Assembly: GCF_000176135.1 (NCBI RefSeq)
Contig: NZ_ACZN01000015.1
Span: 434,001-498,000 of the forward strand
Origin: Vibrio coralliilyticus ATCC BAA-450
Lineage (GTDB): Bacteria > Pseudomonadota > Gammaproteobacteria > Enterobacterales > Vibrionaceae
Direction: 5' to 3'
DNA: 64,000 nt
Shown: one piece after another, positions 63,757 to 64,000 of the stretch
How the letters are laid out: each line of letters starts with the position of its first letter
How positions within the stretch are numbered: position 1 is the stretch's first letter
The notes under the pieces: generated by a model
Databases searched by the model: none
Told to the model about the DNA's origin: nothing
The model's input: the letters and a program-made list of their open reading frames with translations, nothing else
Program-made: the position numbers and the translations under genes

Positions 63757-64000
63757 TTATAAACGCTCAAAGATTTTATCTAATTTTTCTTTTAGTGTAG
63801 CTGCGGTAAATGGCTTAACGATATAGCCATTAACACCTGCTTGCGCAGCTTCAATGATTTGTTCGCGCTTCGCTTCTGCTGTGATCATAAGAACAGGTAG
63901 ATGCTTAAGCTCCTCGTCGGCACGAATATGCTTCAGAAGGTCGATACCTTGCATACCAGGCATGTTCCAGTCTGTTACTACAAAGTCGAACTCACCTTTC
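63757..64000 (-). CDS. cheY: Chemotaxis response regulator CheY, N-terminus cut by window edge
   Basis: The last 80 residues of CheY are present. They include the phosphoacceptor region [13 protein letters not shown], the switch Thr in [12 protein letters not shown] and the Lys in [10 protein letters not shown]. The frame runs out of the window at 64000. It heads the che operon cheY-Z-A-B-parC-parP-cheW-DUF2802 on the minus strand. Confidence 0.95.
   Translation of the reverse strand, partial: KGEFDFVVTDWNMPGMQGIDLLKHIRADEELKHLPVLMITAEAKREQIIEAAQAGVNGYIVKPFTAATLKEKLDKIFERL

Noticed and set aside
1..64000. Prophage, insertion sequence, integron or CRISPR array
   Set aside because: No transposase, integrase, capsid or cas-like frames, no attC-type sites and no regularly spaced repeats were seen.

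Overview
The window is a piece of a Vibrio chromosome, most likely the large one. Four things point there: an aphB homologue beside an RssB-like regulator, the parC/parP polar chemotaxis genes inside the che operon, comEA between cmk and ppiD, and a pair of fadL genes next to an ECF sigma factor. The species cannot be fixed from the sequence. Almost all of it is core genome. I see no prophage, insertion sequence or CRISPR array. Most genes lie on the minus strand.

Layout, left to right. (1) 1-14.2 kb, minus strand: pyrF (cut by the window edge), lapB, lapA, ihfB, rpsA, cmk, comEA, ppiD, hupB, lon, clpX, clpP and tig. This covers LPS control, nucleoid proteins, ribosomal protein S1, a DNA-uptake protein and the Tig/ClpPX/Lon proteostasis cluster, with a sigma-32-type promoter in front of lon. 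(2) 14.7-21.6 kb: a C4-dicarboxylate module. It has the two-component pair dctB/dctD on the plus strand and the TRAP transporter dctPQM on the minus strand. A sigma-54 promoter and a long inverted repeat that could bind DctD precede dctP. dctB as given has a one-base frameshift near 14970. (3) 21.9-28.5 kb: a gts-type sugar ABC transporter (binding protein, two permeases, ATPase) with its own OmpR-type two-component system. (4) 28.6-31.5 kb: selO, a 33-residue membrane peptide gene, a conserved hypothetical gene and tRNA-Arg(UCU). (5) 31.6-39.9 kb: folD behind a PurR box, the recR-ybaB-dnaX-apt cluster, a ybaN-like gene with an unusual start, a response regulator, aphB and a nitroreductase. 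dnaX carries a perfect A AAA AAG programmed-frameshift site. (6) 40-48.6 kb: fatty-acid metabolism, with fadJ and fadI behind a FadR box, an ECF sigma factor with a DUF3379-type partner, and two FadL-type outer-membrane channels. A strong terminator with no gene in front of it points to an unannotated small RNA at about 43725-43884. (7) 48.6-56.5 kb: mlaA and the complete cytochrome c maturation set ccmIHGFEDCBA. (8) 56.7-64 kb: a DUF2802 gene, cheW, parP, parC, cheB, cheA, cheZ and the start of cheY (cut by the window edge).

The observations most worth following up are the candidate small RNA upstream of fadI, the dctB frameshift set beside an intact DctD/sigma-54 control region, a 106-bp element with inverted ends that supplies the -35 region of ihfB, the dnaX recoding site, and two tiny membrane-protein genes. 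All calls come from reading the sequence. No database or folding program was run.
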